A stretch of DNA of 64,000 nucleotides from Pseudolysinimonas yzui (GTDB lineage Bacteria; Actinomycetota; Actinomycetes; Actinomycetales; Microbacteriaceae): positions 35,800 through 99,799 of the forward strand of contig NZ_BNAI01000006.1 in NCBI RefSeq assembly GCF_014653215.1, given 5' to 3'. Every line of letters starts with the position of its first letter. Position 1 is the stretch's first letter. Under the pieces are notes generated by a model. The model ran no database searches, was not told the origin of the DNA, and saw only the letters and a list, made by a program, of their open reading frames with translations. Position numbers and translations under genes: made by a program. Below, in pieces: positions 17,602-26,398 of this stretch.

Positions 17602-18353
17602 CCGACACTCCGACCCTCGCCATCACCGGCGCGACCAAGCGCTTCGGGGCCGTGCTCGCCCTCGACGACGTCTCGTTGCACGTTCGGGCCGGCGAGATCC
17701 TCGCACTGCTCGGCGACAACGGTGCCGGCAAGTCGACCCTCATCAAGTGCATCAGCGGTGTTCACCGTCTCGACGCGGGAACCATCGAGGTCGACGGCGA
17801 GCCCCTCACGATGACCAGCCCTGCGGTCGCCCGCGACGCCGGCATCGAGACCGTCTACCAAGACCTGGCCCTCTTCGACAACCTCGACACGACCGCCAAC
17901 TTCTTCGTCGGTCGCGAAGAGGCGGTGCCGCGGTGGCTGCCGCGGGGCCTGCGGTGGATGAAGCAGAAGCAGATGACCGCGCACTCCACCGACCTGGTCG
18001 GGCGGCTGAAGATCAACCTTCCCCAACGTTCCGCGCAGGTCGGCATGATGTCCGGTGGCCAGCGCCAGGCGATCGCGGTCGCCCGCTCCGCCGCCTTCGC
18101 ATCCCGCGTCGTCATCCTCGACGAGCCGACCGCCGCTCTCGGGCTTCGTGAGTCGCGCCAAGTGCTCGACCTCATCCTCAGACTCCGTGACGAAGGGTGC
18201 GCGGTGATCGTCATCTCGCACGCCATGGATCACGTGATGGAACTCGCCGACCGCGCGGTCGTCATGCGCCGGGGCCGCGTGGTCGGTGAAGAAGTCCCCA
18301 CTCCTGCGAATCGAGCCCGGCTCGTCTCGCTCATCGTCGGAGGAGACGACTGA
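17598..18353 (+). CDS. Sugar ABC transporter ATPase, single nucleotide-binding domain
   Basis: This 251-residue ATPase has Walker A GDNGAGKST, Q-loop VYQDLALFDN, signature MSGGQRQ, Walker B VVILDEPTAAL and switch His in ISHAMDHV. It resembles one half of RbsA/XylG, which normally carry two fused ATPase domains in about 500 residues; here only one is present, so it presumably works as a homodimer. The inserted segment between Q-loop and signature (GREEAVPRWLPRGLRWMKQK) is typical of this sugar subclass. ATGA overlaps with the permease. Confidence 0.93.
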   Translation: MTDTPTLAITGATKRFGAVLALDDVSLHVRAGEILALLGDNGAGKSTLIKCISGVHRLDAGTIEVDGEPLTMTSPAVARDAGIETVYQDLALFDNLDTTANFFVGREEAVPRWLPRGLRWMKQKQMTAHSTDLVGRLKINLPQRSAQVGMMSGGQRQAIAVARSAAFASRVVILDEPTAALGLRESRQVLDLILRLRDEGCAVIVISHAMDHVMELADRAVVMRRGRVVGEEVPTPANRARLVSLIVGGDD

Positions 18354-18412
18354 GCGACGCCCCAATGGCCCCCAGAACCCCGGCAACCACCTCAACCAAG
18401 AAAAGGAATGCG

Positions 18413-19357
18413 ATGAAGAAGATGCGCTACTTGCGCGCTGCCGCAGCTGCGGCTGCAGCGGCCGTTGCGCTGTCGCTGACAGCGTGTAACACGCCCGCCC
18501 CCGGGGGCGGTGACGACGATGTGATCACCATCGGGTTCATCACCAAGTTCCCCGTCGACTTCTTCGACATCATGGTCGATGCCGCGAAGGCGTGGGACGA
18601 GGCCGAACCCGGCGCGGAGGTGCTGTTCGCCCAGGGCGAGAGCGGAACCGACGACGAGGGTCTGATCGCCGCGATCCAGTCGTTCGTCACCCAGGGCGTC
18701 GACGCGATCGCCATCACCCCGACGAGCCCCGCACTCGCCGACGAGCTGCAGAAGGCCGTCGACGCCGGCATCGAGGTCGTGCTCATCGACAACGACATCC
18801 CCGACTGGGACGGCAAGTCGACGGTCGTGACGACCGACAACTACGCCGGCGGTCAGCTCGCGGGCACCTGGCTCGCCGAGAACCTGCCGGACGGCGCCAC
18901 CATCGCCGTCCTCCAGGGTGTGCTGGGCAACCCGTCGCTCGACGCTCGCGTCGACGGCATGCTCGACACGCTCGGTGACGCGGCCGAGGTCGTCGCGACG
19001 GTTCCGACCGACTGCGACCAGACCAAGGGTCTCGACGCCGGCCAGGACATCATCACGGCCAACCCCGGCCTGACCGCCATCTACGCCGCCTGCGGCCCGC
19101 CGCTGCTCGGCGCGCTGGAGGCCGTCAAATCGGCTGGGCTGTCGGGTCTGATCACCGTCGGATTCGACGCGTCGCCCGACGAGGTGGCCTCGATCCTGGC
19201 GGGTGACCAGACGGCGTCGGTCGCGCAGTTCCCGGCCAAGATGGGAGAACTCGGCGTTCAGGCGGCGTTCGACGCGGCCAACGGCGAGGACCTCCCCGAC
19301 CTCATTGACACCGGCACCGAGATGGTGACCAAGGACAACGCGGCCGACTTCCAGTAA
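18413..19357 (+). CDS. Ribose-type sugar-binding lipoprotein
   Basis: A 314-residue periplasmic-binding-protein-like lipoprotein. The signal contains an unusual Ala-rich run and lipobox LTAC (Cys near residue 25). The mature fold is the RbsB type (ITIGFITKFPVDFFDIMVDA, QGVDAIAITPTSP, TTDNYAGGQLAGTWLAE, ITVGFDASPDEV). ATG 18413 is preceded by AAAGGAA; an in-frame ATG at 18365 lacks the signal-peptide layout. It is the third gene of the transporter operon and is followed by a strong hairpin. Confidence 0.93.
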   Translation: MKKMRYLRAAAAAAAAAVALSLTACNTPAPGGGDDDVITIGFITKFPVDFFDIMVDAAKAWDEAEPGAEVLFAQGESGTDDEGLIAAIQSFVTQGVDAIAITPTSPALADELQKAVDAGIEVVLIDNDIPDWDGKSTVVTTDNYAGGQLAGTWLAENLPDGATIAVLQGVLGNPSLDARVDGMLDTLGDAAEVVATVPTDCDQTKGLDAGQDIITANPGLTAIYAACGPPLLGALEAVKSAGLSGLITVGFDASPDEVASILAGDQTASVAQFPAKMGELGVQAAFDAANGEDLPDLIDTGTEMVTKDNAADFQ

Positions 19358-19386
19358 TCCCTCTCTCCCCCAACACACGCGCCGTC

Positions 19387-19418
19387 GTGCCGGTCGAGCT
19401 CCCCCACTCGACCGGCAC
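19387..19418 (+). promoter_or_regulatory. Perfect intercistronic hairpin after the binding protein
   Basis: A 12-bp perfect stem (GTGCCGGTCGAG at 19387-19398 with 19407-19418) has an 8-base loop, 30 bases past the binding-protein stop and 41 before the lactonase. It may be a terminator or a partial attenuator separating transporter from enzyme genes. Confidence 0.65.
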
Positions 19419-19459
19419 GGCGGCCGTGTCACGGAACGACCACGATTCAAAGGAACACC

Positions 19460-20323
19460 GTGAACTCCGCGCGCATCATCGACAGCCACGTGCACTTCTG
19501 GGACCGCGAACGGTTCACCACCCTCTGGCTGCAGGACGCCGACGCGGCCCTTCAGCCCTCCCACCTGCCGCGCGACCTCGCCGCCACCGGCTGGTCGGCG
19601 GACGCCATCGTCGCCGTGCAGGCCGAATGCGTTCCCGAGCAGGGCATCGCCGAGGCGCGCTGGTTCTCGCAGCTCGCGCCCGAGGCCCCGGTCGAGGCGG
19701 TCGTGGCCTTCGCCCCGCTCGACGTGCCGAGCGACCTGCCCGCGCACCTCGCCGCGCTCGCCGAGCTTCCCCTCGTGGTGGGCGTGCGCCGCCTACTTCA
19801 GGACGAGAACCCGCAGCTGGCGAGGTCGCCCGAGTTCGTCCGTGGGGTGCAGGCGCTCGCCGCCTACGACTTCACGATGGATCTCTGCATCCGTCAGCTC
19901 CACTTTCCGGCGGTCATCGAGCTGGTGGCGCAGTGCCCCGACGTGCAGTTCGTGCTCGACCACCTCGGCAAGCCGACGATCCAGGCCGACGCCTTCGATT
20001 CCTGGGCCGCCGACATGGATCGGCTCGCCGCGCTGCCGAACGTCGTCGTGAAGCTGTCGGGGCTCCTGACCGAGGCGGCACCCGACCAGCGGACGACCGC
20101 CACGCTCGCCCCGTGGTTGCGCCACGCCCTTGAGACCTTCGGCCCGGCCCGGTGCATGTTCGGAAGCGACTGGCCGGTGCTGAACCTGGGCGGAGGGTTC
20201 GAGCTCTGGAAAGGTATGATGTTTGACGTGCTCGATGGCTTCAGCGGGGATGAGGCGGCGCACGTGTGGAGCGGCACCGCGGAGGCGATCTACCTCTCGC
20301 GGACCCGACGGGATGCGCCGTGA
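19460..20323 (+). CDS. Amidohydrolase-2 family lactonase (L-fucono-/rhamnono-lactonase type)
   Basis: A 287-residue TIM-barrel hydrolase of COG3618. The metal-site His pair is in IDSHVHFWD, FVLDHLGKP gives another His, VVVKLSGL follows, and the catalytic Asp is in FGSDWPV. Family enzymes open sugar 1,4- or 1,5-lactones to aldonic acids. Here that would convert L-fuconolactone, the dehydrogenase product, to L-fuconate for the dehydratase at 14304. GTG 19460 is preceded by AAAGGAA. It overlaps the FAH-family gene (GTGA) and starts a three-gene enzyme set. Confidence 0.9.
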   Translation: MNSARIIDSHVHFWDRERFTTLWLQDADAALQPSHLPRDLAATGWSADAIVAVQAECVPEQGIAEARWFSQLAPEAPVEAVVAFAPLDVPSDLPAHLAALAELPLVVGVRRLLQDENPQLARSPEFVRGVQALAAYDFTMDLCIRQLHFPAVIELVAQCPDVQFVLDHLGKPTIQADAFDSWAADMDRLAALPNVVVKLSGLLTEAAPDQRTTATLAPWLRHALETFGPARCMFGSDWPVLNLGGGFELWKGMMFDVLDGFSGDEAAHVWSGTAEAIYLSRTRRDAP

Positions 20324-21168
20324 TCCTCGCCCAACTCGGTGAACCCGGCGCTCAGATCCCGGTCGTGCAGGTGGCGGGCACCAGCTTCGATCTGCGACCG
20401 ATCGCCCCGGCCATCGATCGGTCCTTCTTCGCCGCCGACGGCATCCGCGCCGTGTCAGACGCGCTCGCCCAGGGCACTCTCATCGAGCTGCCGGGTGCCG
20501 CCAAGCTGCGGGTCGGCCCGCCGGTGCAACCCGGAAAGATCGTCTGCATCGGGCTGAACTACCGCGGCCACGTCGCCGAGACGGGCGCCGAGCTGCCGCC
20601 CGAGCCCGTCGTCTTCCTGAAGGACCCGACGACGGTGGTGGGCCCGTTCGACGACGTGCGCATTCCGCGCGGGTCGGTGAAGACCGACTGGGAGGTCGAG
20701 CTCGGCGTGGTGCTGGCGGGCGAGGCCCGCTACCTCGACTCCCCGGCGGAGGCCGAGGCCCTGGTCGCCGGCTACGTCGTCTCGCACGACGTGTCGGAGC
20801 GCGAGTTCCAGCTCGAACGCGGCGGCCAGTGGGACAAGGGCAAGAGCTGCGAGACCTTCAACCCGCTGGGCCCGCACCTGGTGACCGCCGACGAGGTGGC
20901 CGACCCGCGCGCCCTCGACCTGCGGCTGTGGGTCAACGGCGCGCAGATGCAGGCCGGCAACACTTCCGACATGATCTTCGACGTGCCGTACCTGGTCTGG
21001 TATCTGAGCCAGTTCATGGTGCTGCACCCGGGCGACCTCATCAACACCGGCACCCCGTCCGGGGTCGCGCTCGGCCGACCCGACCAGCCCTACCTGGTGG
21101 CGGGGGATGTCGTCGAGCTCGAGATCGACGGACTGGGCCGGGCCCGCCAGACCCTGGTGGCGGCATGA
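20320..21168 (+). CDS. Fumarylacetoacetate hydrolase family, probable 2,4-diketo-3-deoxy-L-fuconate hydrolase
   Basis: A 282-residue FAH-fold enzyme with the GLNYRGHVAETG loop, metal-binding acids in DWEVELGVV, the KGKSCETFNPLGP segment and the C-terminal GDLINTGTPSGVALG. In the non-phosphorylating L-fucose or L-rhamnose route this family splits the 2,4-diketo-3-deoxy acid into pyruvate and L-lactate. GTG 20320 overlaps the lactonase stop and its own stop overlaps the SDR start, so the three enzymes are translated together. Related isomerase/decarboxylase activities of the fold cannot be excluded by sequence alone. Confidence 0.88.
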   Translation: MILAQLGEPGAQIPVVQVAGTSFDLRPIAPAIDRSFFAADGIRAVSDALAQGTLIELPGAAKLRVGPPVQPGKIVCIGLNYRGHVAETGAELPPEPVVFLKDPTTVVGPFDDVRIPRGSVKTDWEVELGVVLAGEARYLDSPAEAEALVAGYVVSHDVSEREFQLERGGQWDKGKSCETFNPLGPHLVTADEVADPRALDLRLWVNGAQMQAGNTSDMIFDVPYLVWYLSQFMVLHPGDLINTGTPSGVALGRPDQPYLVAGDVVELEIDGLGRARQTLVAA

Positions 21169-21917
21169 GCGAGCGGGACCTCGACGGGCTCGTCGCGGTC
21201 GTCACCGGGGGAGCCGCCGGGATCGGCCTGGAGACCGCCCGCACCCTCGCCGCCCGGGGGGCGACGGTGGGCGTCTTCGACCTGTCGGTCGAGGGGCTGC
21301 CGACCGAGTTGCACGGCTACACCGTCGACGTGCGCGACCGGGCATCCATCGCGGCGGCGGTCGATGCGCTGACGGCGGAATGCGGCGGCATCGACATCCT
21401 CGTCAACAACGCGGGCATCGCCGCGGTCGGCACGGTCGAAGAGAACGACGACGCCGACTGGGCGCGCGTGCTCGACGTCAACGTCACCGGAATCGCCCGG
21501 GTCACCACCGCCGCGCTGCCCTGGCTGCGCCGGTCGGCCCACGCCGCAGTGGTCAACGTCTGCTCCATCGCCGCTCTCAACGGCTTGCCGCGTCGGGCGC
21601 TGTACTCGGCATCCAAGGGCGCCGTGTTGTCGCTCACCTTCGCGATGGCTACCGACCACGTCGGCGAGGGCATCCGAGTGAACGCGGTGAGTCCCGGCAC
21701 GGTGGCGACCGAGTTCGTCGACCGGCTGCTGCAGACCTTCGACGACCCCGTGGCCGAACGCGCCGCGATGGATGCCCGCCAGGCCATCGGGCGGATGGTC
21801 ACCCCGCGTGAGGTGGCCGACGCGATCGCGTTCCTCGCGAGTCCGCGGTCGAGCGCGACCACCGGCACCGCGCTCGAAGTGGACGGCGGGGTGACGCACC
21901 TACGGGTGCGGAACTGA
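21165..21917 (+). CDS. SDR oxidoreductase, probable 2-keto-3-deoxy-L-fuconate dehydrogenase
   Basis: A 250-residue classical SDR with TGGAAGIG, NNAG, a Ser in VCSIAALNG and YSASKG. The C-terminus SATTGTALEVDGG, followed by Leu/Arg-rich residues, resembles KDF dehydrogenases of the diketo-fuconate pathway. It would oxidise 2-keto-3-deoxy-L-fuconate to the 2,4-diketo acid cleaved by the FAH-family enzyme encoded just upstream with an ATGA overlap. L-fucose 1-dehydrogenases are also SDRs, so that role is the main alternative if the aldo/keto reductase at 7325 is not the first enzyme. Confidence 0.85.
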   Translation: MSERDLDGLVAVVTGGAAGIGLETARTLAARGATVGVFDLSVEGLPTELHGYTVDVRDRASIAAAVDALTAECGGIDILVNNAGIAAVGTVEENDDADWARVLDVNVTGIARVTTAALPWLRRSAHAAVVNVCSIAALNGLPRRALYSASKGAVLSLTFAMATDHVGEGIRVNAVSPGTVATEFVDRLLQTFDDPVAERAAMDARQAIGRMVTPREVADAIAFLASPRSSATTGTALEVDGGVTHLRVRN

Positions 21918-21939
21918 GGCATCGCGCCGATAATGGGGC

Positions 21940-23619
21940 ATGGCGCTCGCCGAACATCCCCTCCTCGACCGCATCCGTGAGTCGGTGATCGGCGACGACC
22001 AGGTGATGCCCGGCCCGTTCGGCCCGCGCCGCATGACGTACGCCGACTACACGGCGAGCGGCCGGTCGCTGACGTTCATCGAAGACTTCATCCGCGACGA
22101 GGTGCTGCCGCGTTACGCGAACACCCACACCGAGTCCTCCGGCACGGGGTTGCAGACGACGCGACTGCGTGAGGATGCCCGCGCCGCCATCCGCCGCAGC
22201 GTGCACGGCACCGACGACACCGTCGTGATCTTCACCGGCAGCGGGTCGACGGCCGCGATCGACAAGCTGGTCGGCATCCTCGGGTTGCGCATCCCGGCCG
22301 ACCTCGACCGCCGCTACGGGCTGAGCGCGACCATCCCGAAGGAGCAGCGGCCGGTCGTCTTCATCGGACCGTTCGAGCATCACAGCAACGAGCTGCCGTG
22401 GCGCGAGAGCATTGCCGACGTCGTCACCATCCCCGAAGACGGAGACGGGCACGTCGACATCCATGCCCTGGAAGAAGCCCTCGCGACGTACGCCGACCGC
22501 CCGCTGAAGATCGGCTCGTTCAGCGCCGCGAGCAACGTGACCGGCATCATCACCGACACGTCGCTCGTCACTCGCACCCTGCACGAGCACGGCGCCCTCG
22601 CCCTCTGGGACTTCGCGGCCGCCGCCCCGTACGTCGACATCGACGTCACGGCCGGCGACTTCGACGCCGTGTTCCTCTCGCCGCACAAGTTCATCGGCGG
22701 GCCGGGAACCCCGGGGGTGCTGATCGCGCACCGCCGTATCCTCACCAACTCGGTGCCCGACGTCGTCGGCGGCGGCACCGTCGCCTACGTGAACCCGCTC
22801 GAGCATCGCTACCTCACCGACCCCGCGCACCGCGAGGAGGGTGGCACGCCGGCGATCATCGAGTCGATCCGCGCGGGTCTGGTGTTCCAGCTGAAGGATG
22901 CCGTCGGCGTCGGCACCATCCGTGCGGTCGAAGACGAGTTCCTGACCCGCGCGGTGGAGTCGTGGCACCGCCACCCCAATATCCAGATCCTCGGCAACCC
23001 CGACGCCGAGCGACTCTCGATCATCTCGTTCGTCGTGAAACGTCCGGGCGGCAAGTACCTGCACCACAACGCGGTCGTCGCGATCCTCAACGACCTGTTC
23101 GGCATCCAGTCGCGGGGCGGATGCTCGTGCGCCGGCCCGTACGGGCACCGGCTGCTCGGCATCGACATCGAGCGTTCCCACGAGTACGAGCGCGAGATCG
23201 CCCGCGGCTGCGAAGGCATCAAGCCCGGCTGGGTGCGGGTGAACTTCAACTACTTCATCAGCGAAACCGTGTTCCGCTACATCGTGGAGGCCGTGGAACT
23301 CGTCGCCGACTACGGCTGGAAGCTCGTGCCGCACTACCGGTTCTCGCTCGAGTCGGGACTCTGGCGCCACGAGAACGGCCCGGTCGAGCCGCCGCTGCGG
23401 CTCACCGACGTGGGCTACGACGCCGACGGCCGGATGACCTACCCGCGGCACGACGACACGGCCCCGGAGTCGGTGCTCGCCGACTACCTCGACGAGGCGC
23501 GGGCGCTGTTCGCGTCACTGCCGGATGTCGACACGGTTCCGCAGGCGACGGATGCCGTGCTCGGCGACGATCTCGAACGGTTGCGGTGGTTCGACCTGCC
23601 GGCGGTGTCGCTGCCGTGA
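21940..23619 (+). CDS. Class V aminotransferase-fold PLP enzyme (large cysteine desulfurase-like)
   Basis: A 559-residue protein of the SufS/CsdA fold. The PLP Lys is in FLSPHKFIGGPGTPG, the PLP-binding FTGSGSTAAIDKL and ALWDFAAAAPY regions are present, and a Cys motif RGGCSCAGPYGH replaces the simple RAGxxC loop of SufS. It is about 150 residues longer than SufS, with an extra C-terminal region (about 440-559). No scaffold or SUF genes adjoin it, so Fe-S biogenesis is doubtful; it may serve another sulfur or amine-lyase reaction. GTGA overlap couples it to a 73-residue gene. Confidence 0.85.
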   Translation: MALAEHPLLDRIRESVIGDDQVMPGPFGPRRMTYADYTASGRSLTFIEDFIRDEVLPRYANTHTESSGTGLQTTRLREDARAAIRRSVHGTDDTVVIFTGSGSTAAIDKLVGILGLRIPADLDRRYGLSATIPKEQRPVVFIGPFEHHSNELPWRESIADVVTIPEDGDGHVDIHALEEALATYADRPLKIGSFSAASNVTGIITDTSLVTRTLHEHGALALWDFAAAAPYVDIDVTAGDFDAVFLSPHKFIGGPGTPGVLIAHRRILTNSVPDVVGGGTVAYVNPLEHRYLTDPAHREEGGTPAIIESIRAGLVFQLKDAVGVGTIRAVEDEFLTRAVESWHRHPNIQILGNPDAERLSIISFVVKRPGGKYLHHNAVVAILNDLFGIQSRGGCSCAGPYGHRLLGIDIERSHEYEREIARGCEGIKPGWVRVNFNYFISETVFRYIVEAVELVADYGWKLVPHYRFSLESGLWRHENGPVEPPLRLTDVGYDADGRMTYPRHDDTAPESVLADYLDEARALFASLPDVDTVPQATDAVLGDDLERLRWFDLPAVSLP

Positions 23620-23837
23620 GCACTCCCCAGCTCACGCCGAAGGATTCGGTGCGCACCTGGTTGAAGCACCCCGTCGGCGGACCGCTGATCCGGGATGCCC
23701 TCGCCGAGGCGGGCGTCGACGAGAAGGTGCTCGCGCCGGTCGGGTTCTTCTCGCTGGAACGCGTCGTCGCGATGGCCGGTGACCGCATCCCGGAGGGCGT
23801 CATCGACGAACTCGTGCGACGCGCCAACGGCGACTGA
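23616..23837 (+). CDS. Small protein translationally coupled to the PLP enzyme
   Basis: A 73-residue acidic helical protein starting at GTG 23616, which overlaps the stop codon of the PLP enzyme. It begins with polar residues, then TWLKHPVGGPLIRDALAEAG, a hydrophobic middle (VLAPVGFFSLERVVAMAG) and a helical tail. The pattern (substrate-like loop, then SLERVVAMAGDRIP) recalls small C-terminal modules attached to some glycoside hydrolases and esterases in actinobacteria. That is recollection only and gives no function. The coupling suggests it is a partner or accessory of the enzyme. Confidence 0.68.
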   Translation: MSTPQLTPKDSVRTWLKHPVGGPLIRDALAEAGVDEKVLAPVGFFSLERVVAMAGDRIPEGVIDELVRRANGD

Positions 23838-23954
23838 CGGCGATCTGCCGCCGCCGCCACCGCTTCGAGCAGCTCGAAGATCGCGTGCTGCTCGTCGCAC
23901 GACGCAATCCGACGTTGCCTCGACTCCCGTCGAGTTAGTGCGGATTTTCGTTGT

Positions 23955-24000
23955 TTGCGCAACCCGGGCGATCGTTCTATCCGCAAGTTTCCGCAAGTGA
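23955..24000. promoter_or_regulatory. Repeats upstream of the second sugar ABC operon
   Basis: TTGCGCAA (23955-23962) is a perfect 8-bp palindrome. CCGCAAGT occurs twice at exactly one helical turn (23981-23988 and 23991-23998). The stretch lies 25-70 bases upstream of the predicted -35 and is less GC-rich than its surroundings, so it is a likely binding area for a regulator, such as the DeoR or LacI protein encoded downstream. Confidence 0.45.
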
Positions 24001-24022
24001 TGCGCATTAATTCCCTGATTTC

Positions 24023-24080
24023 TTGCGGCTGATTTCGAAGAAAACCTAAACTCCACGCAGCAGTACTCGTGACGATCACG
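24023..24080 (+). promoter_or_regulatory. Promoter and leader palindrome of the second sugar ABC operon
   Basis: TTGCGG (24023-24028) and TAAACT (24047-24052) with an 18-base spacer form a plausible promoter. CGTGA-cga-TCACG (24068-24080) is a perfect inverted repeat just downstream of the expected start point, 38 bases before the lipoprotein ATG, and could be a repressor site. A related GATCAC...GTGATC palindrome lies at the DeoR gene start (31163). Confidence 0.5.
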
Positions 24081-24117
24081 AATACCTCACTACAACGAAG
24101 TCAGAGAGGACACAGCA

Positions 24118-25443
24118 ATGAACCGACGAAAGACAGCGGCGATCGCCGGGGTCGCGGCCTTGGGCCTCGGCCTCGCGGCATGCGCGGGAGGAGGCTCGAC
24201 GGGGTCGTCGGGCGGCGACGAGAACACCGTCACCTTCCGTTCCTGGAGCCCCATCGAGCAGACCACCCAGCAGATGGTCGACGCCTTCGAAACGGCCAAC
24301 CCGGGAACCACGATCGAGGCCACGATCTTCAACTACCCGGAATACCTGGTCGACCTTCAGACCCGGGCGAGTTCCAACACGTTCCCCGACATCGTCGGCC
24401 TGCAGCCGGGTGCGCTCACCCAGCAGTACCGCTCCAACCTGATGCCGCTGCAGGACTGCGCCGCATCGGTCTGGGGAGAAGATTGGCAGAGCAAGTTCTA
24501 TCCGATCGGGATCGAGCAGGCCCGCGCAGGCAACCCCGAGGGCGACGAGAACTTCTACTCGCTGCCGATCCTCGTGCAGACGGTCAACCTGTGGGCCAAC
24601 ACGGAACTGTTCGACGCGGCCGGGGCCACCATCCCGACCACCTGGGACGAGCTCAAGGCCACGGTCGGGCAGCTCTCGGGCGGCGACTACGCGCCGTTCA
24701 TGCTTCCCGCCAAGGACGGCTGGCTGCGCAACGCGGTGTTCCTGCAGATCGTCAACAACGTGAACCCCGGCCTGGTCTACCAGGCGGAGAGCGGCGAAGA
24801 CTCGTGGACGAACCCCGACATCGTCACCGCCCTTGAGTACTGGGGGAAGCTCTTCACCGACGGCATCGCTCAGGAGGGCGCCATCGGCTTGGATGCCTAC
24901 CCGAGCGGTGCGAACCAGTTCGAGGCGGGCAACGCGGCGATGATCCCGCTGGGCGCGTGGTGGATTCAGCAGTCTGATCCCACCAAGGACCAGTCAGAGA
25001 TCCCGCCGCTCTCGCAGGGCATGGCCGGCTTCGAGCCGTTCCTGTTCCCGACCATCCCCGGTGGGGCCGACGAGTCGCAGTTCGTCGGCGGCATCGACGT
25101 CGCGCTCGGCATCTCCAAGGACGCAGCCAACCCCGACCTCGCCTGCAAGGTGCTGACGGACTGGATCGCCGGTGAAGGCGGACAGAAGCTCGTCGACACC
25201 ATGAACGACGTGCCCGCGGTGGCCGGCCTCGAGCCGTCGACCTTCACGAGCGACAAGCAGGAGGCGATCTGGAACACGTTCGTCAACGACTGGCTGCCGC
25301 AGGTGAAGTACTCGCGCTACTTCGACGACCCCAAGGTCGACCAGGCCGTAGCGGATGCCCTCGCGGCGGTCGCCACGGGAGCGCAGACCCCTGAAGAGGC
25401 CGCCGCGGCGATTCAAGCCGTCTCTGACGAGGTCAACGGATAA
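24118..25443 (+). CDS. Sugar ABC transporter substrate-binding lipoprotein (family 1)
   Basis: A 441-residue binding protein. A short signal with KTAAIAGVAALGLGL leads to lipobox LAAC (Cys22), then a Gly/Ser-rich tether. The mature fold is the multiple-sugar type (VTFRSWSPIEQTTQQMVDAF, FPDIVGLQPGALTQQYR, IPTTWDELKATVGQL). ATG 24118 is downstream of GAGAGGA. It leads an operon that runs through two permeases, an FGGY kinase and two aldolases, so its ligand is presumably a sugar or polyol broken down by the kinase-aldolase route. Confidence 0.93.
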   Translation: MNRRKTAAIAGVAALGLGLAACAGGGSTGSSGGDENTVTFRSWSPIEQTTQQMVDAFETANPGTTIEATIFNYPEYLVDLQTRASSNTFPDIVGLQPGALTQQYRSNLMPLQDCAASVWGEDWQSKFYPIGIEQARAGNPEGDENFYSLPILVQTVNLWANTELFDAAGATIPTTWDELKATVGQLSGGDYAPFMLPAKDGWLRNAVFLQIVNNVNPGLVYQAESGEDSWTNPDIVTALEYWGKLFTDGIAQEGAIGLDAYPSGANQFEAGNAAMIPLGAWWIQQSDPTKDQSEIPPLSQGMAGFEPFLFPTIPGGADESQFVGGIDVALGISKDAANPDLACKVLTDWIAGEGGQKLVDTMNDVPAVAGLEPSTFTSDKQEAIWNTFVNDWLPQVKYSRYFDDPKVDQAVADALAAVATGAQTPEEAAAAIQAVSDEVNG

Positions 25444-25457
25444 CACAACCCTGCGAG

Positions 25458-25492
25458 GGGATGCCTCGGCCCGCTTACAGCCGAGGCATCCC
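25458..25492 (+). promoter_or_regulatory. Perfect intercistronic hairpin after the binding protein
   Basis: A 13-bp perfect stem (GGGATGCCTCGGC at 25458-25470 with 25480-25492) and 9-base loop lies between the lipoprotein stop and the permease start. It probably makes the binding protein more abundant than the permeases by limiting read-through or by protecting the upstream mRNA end. Confidence 0.72.
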
Positions 25493-25507
25493 GTCAGGTG
25501 GATTCCC

Positions 25508-26398
25508 ATGAGAACCAAGCTCAGACAGAACACGACAGGACTCCTGTTCCTGCTCCCCGCCCTCACCCTCTTCGCGGTCTTCGTCGTCTACCCGATCGTC
25601 TACAACATCCAGGCGAGCACCCTCGAGTGGGACGGCGTGAACCCGGGAACGTTCATCGGCCTGGACAACTACGTTCGGCTGTTCCAGGACCCGACGTTCC
25701 TCATCACCCTCCGCAACTCGGCGTACTGGATCCCGCTCACCATCGTGCCGCAGGCGCTCATCGGCCTCCTGCTGGCCCTCGCCCTCAACCGCGGGATCTT
25801 CGCCAGCACCTTTTACCGCGCGCTGTTCTTCATCCCGGCGATCCTCTCGCCCGTCGTGGTGGGGATCGTCTGGCAGCGGGTCATGGATCCGTTCAACGGC
25901 GTCTTCGCCTCGGTGGGCAAGGCGACGGGGCTCGACTGGCTGGGAGGCAGCTTCCTGGCCGACCCCGACACCGCGATCTTCGCGGTCATCGTCGTCAACA
26001 TCTGGATGTGGACCGGCTTCTCGATGCTGTTCTACCTGGCTGGTCTGCAACTCATCGATACCAGCGTGCTGGAGGCCGCCCGGATCGACGGTGCGAACTC
26101 CTTTCAGACCACCTGGCGCATCACCTTTCCCCTGCTCAAGTCGACCCACCTCTCGCTGCTCCTGCTGGGAATCATCGGCTCCCTGAAGACCTTCGAGCTC
26201 GTCTACGTGCTCACCCAAGGTGGACCGGCGCACGCCTCGGAGATGCTGCCGACGTACGCGTTCCAGCAGGCGTTCCAGTTGCAGAGCGTCGGGTACGCCT
26301 CCACGATTAGCGTCGTGCTCATCGTCATCGCGGTCGCCAGTTCGCTCTCGATGGTGCGGGTGTTCGGCGCGGGCTTCATCTCGGGAGACGAGAAATGA
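25508..26398 (+). CDS. Sugar ABC transporter permease (MalF-type)
   Basis: A 296-residue membrane permease with six spans. The EAA loop reads EAARIDGANSFQTTWRITFP and is followed by LLKSTHLSLLLLGIIGSLK. The protein starts MRTKLRQNTTGLLFLLPALT at ATG 25508; a longer open frame upstream crosses the hairpin and has no signal. The ATGA overlap with the next gene indicates coupled synthesis of the permease pair, which works with the lipoprotein at 24118 and a shared ATPase not encoded here. Confidence 0.93.
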   Translation: MRTKLRQNTTGLLFLLPALTLFAVFVVYPIVYNIQASTLEWDGVNPGTFIGLDNYVRLFQDPTFLITLRNSAYWIPLTIVPQALIGLLLALALNRGIFASTFYRALFFIPAILSPVVVGIVWQRVMDPFNGVFASVGKATGLDWLGGSFLADPDTAIFAVIVVNIWMWTGFSMLFYLAGLQLIDTSVLEAARIDGANSFQTTWRITFPLLKSTHLSLLLLGIIGSLKTFELVYVLTQGGPAHASEMLPTYAFQQAFQLQSVGYASTISVVLIVIAVASSLSMVRVFGAGFISGDEK

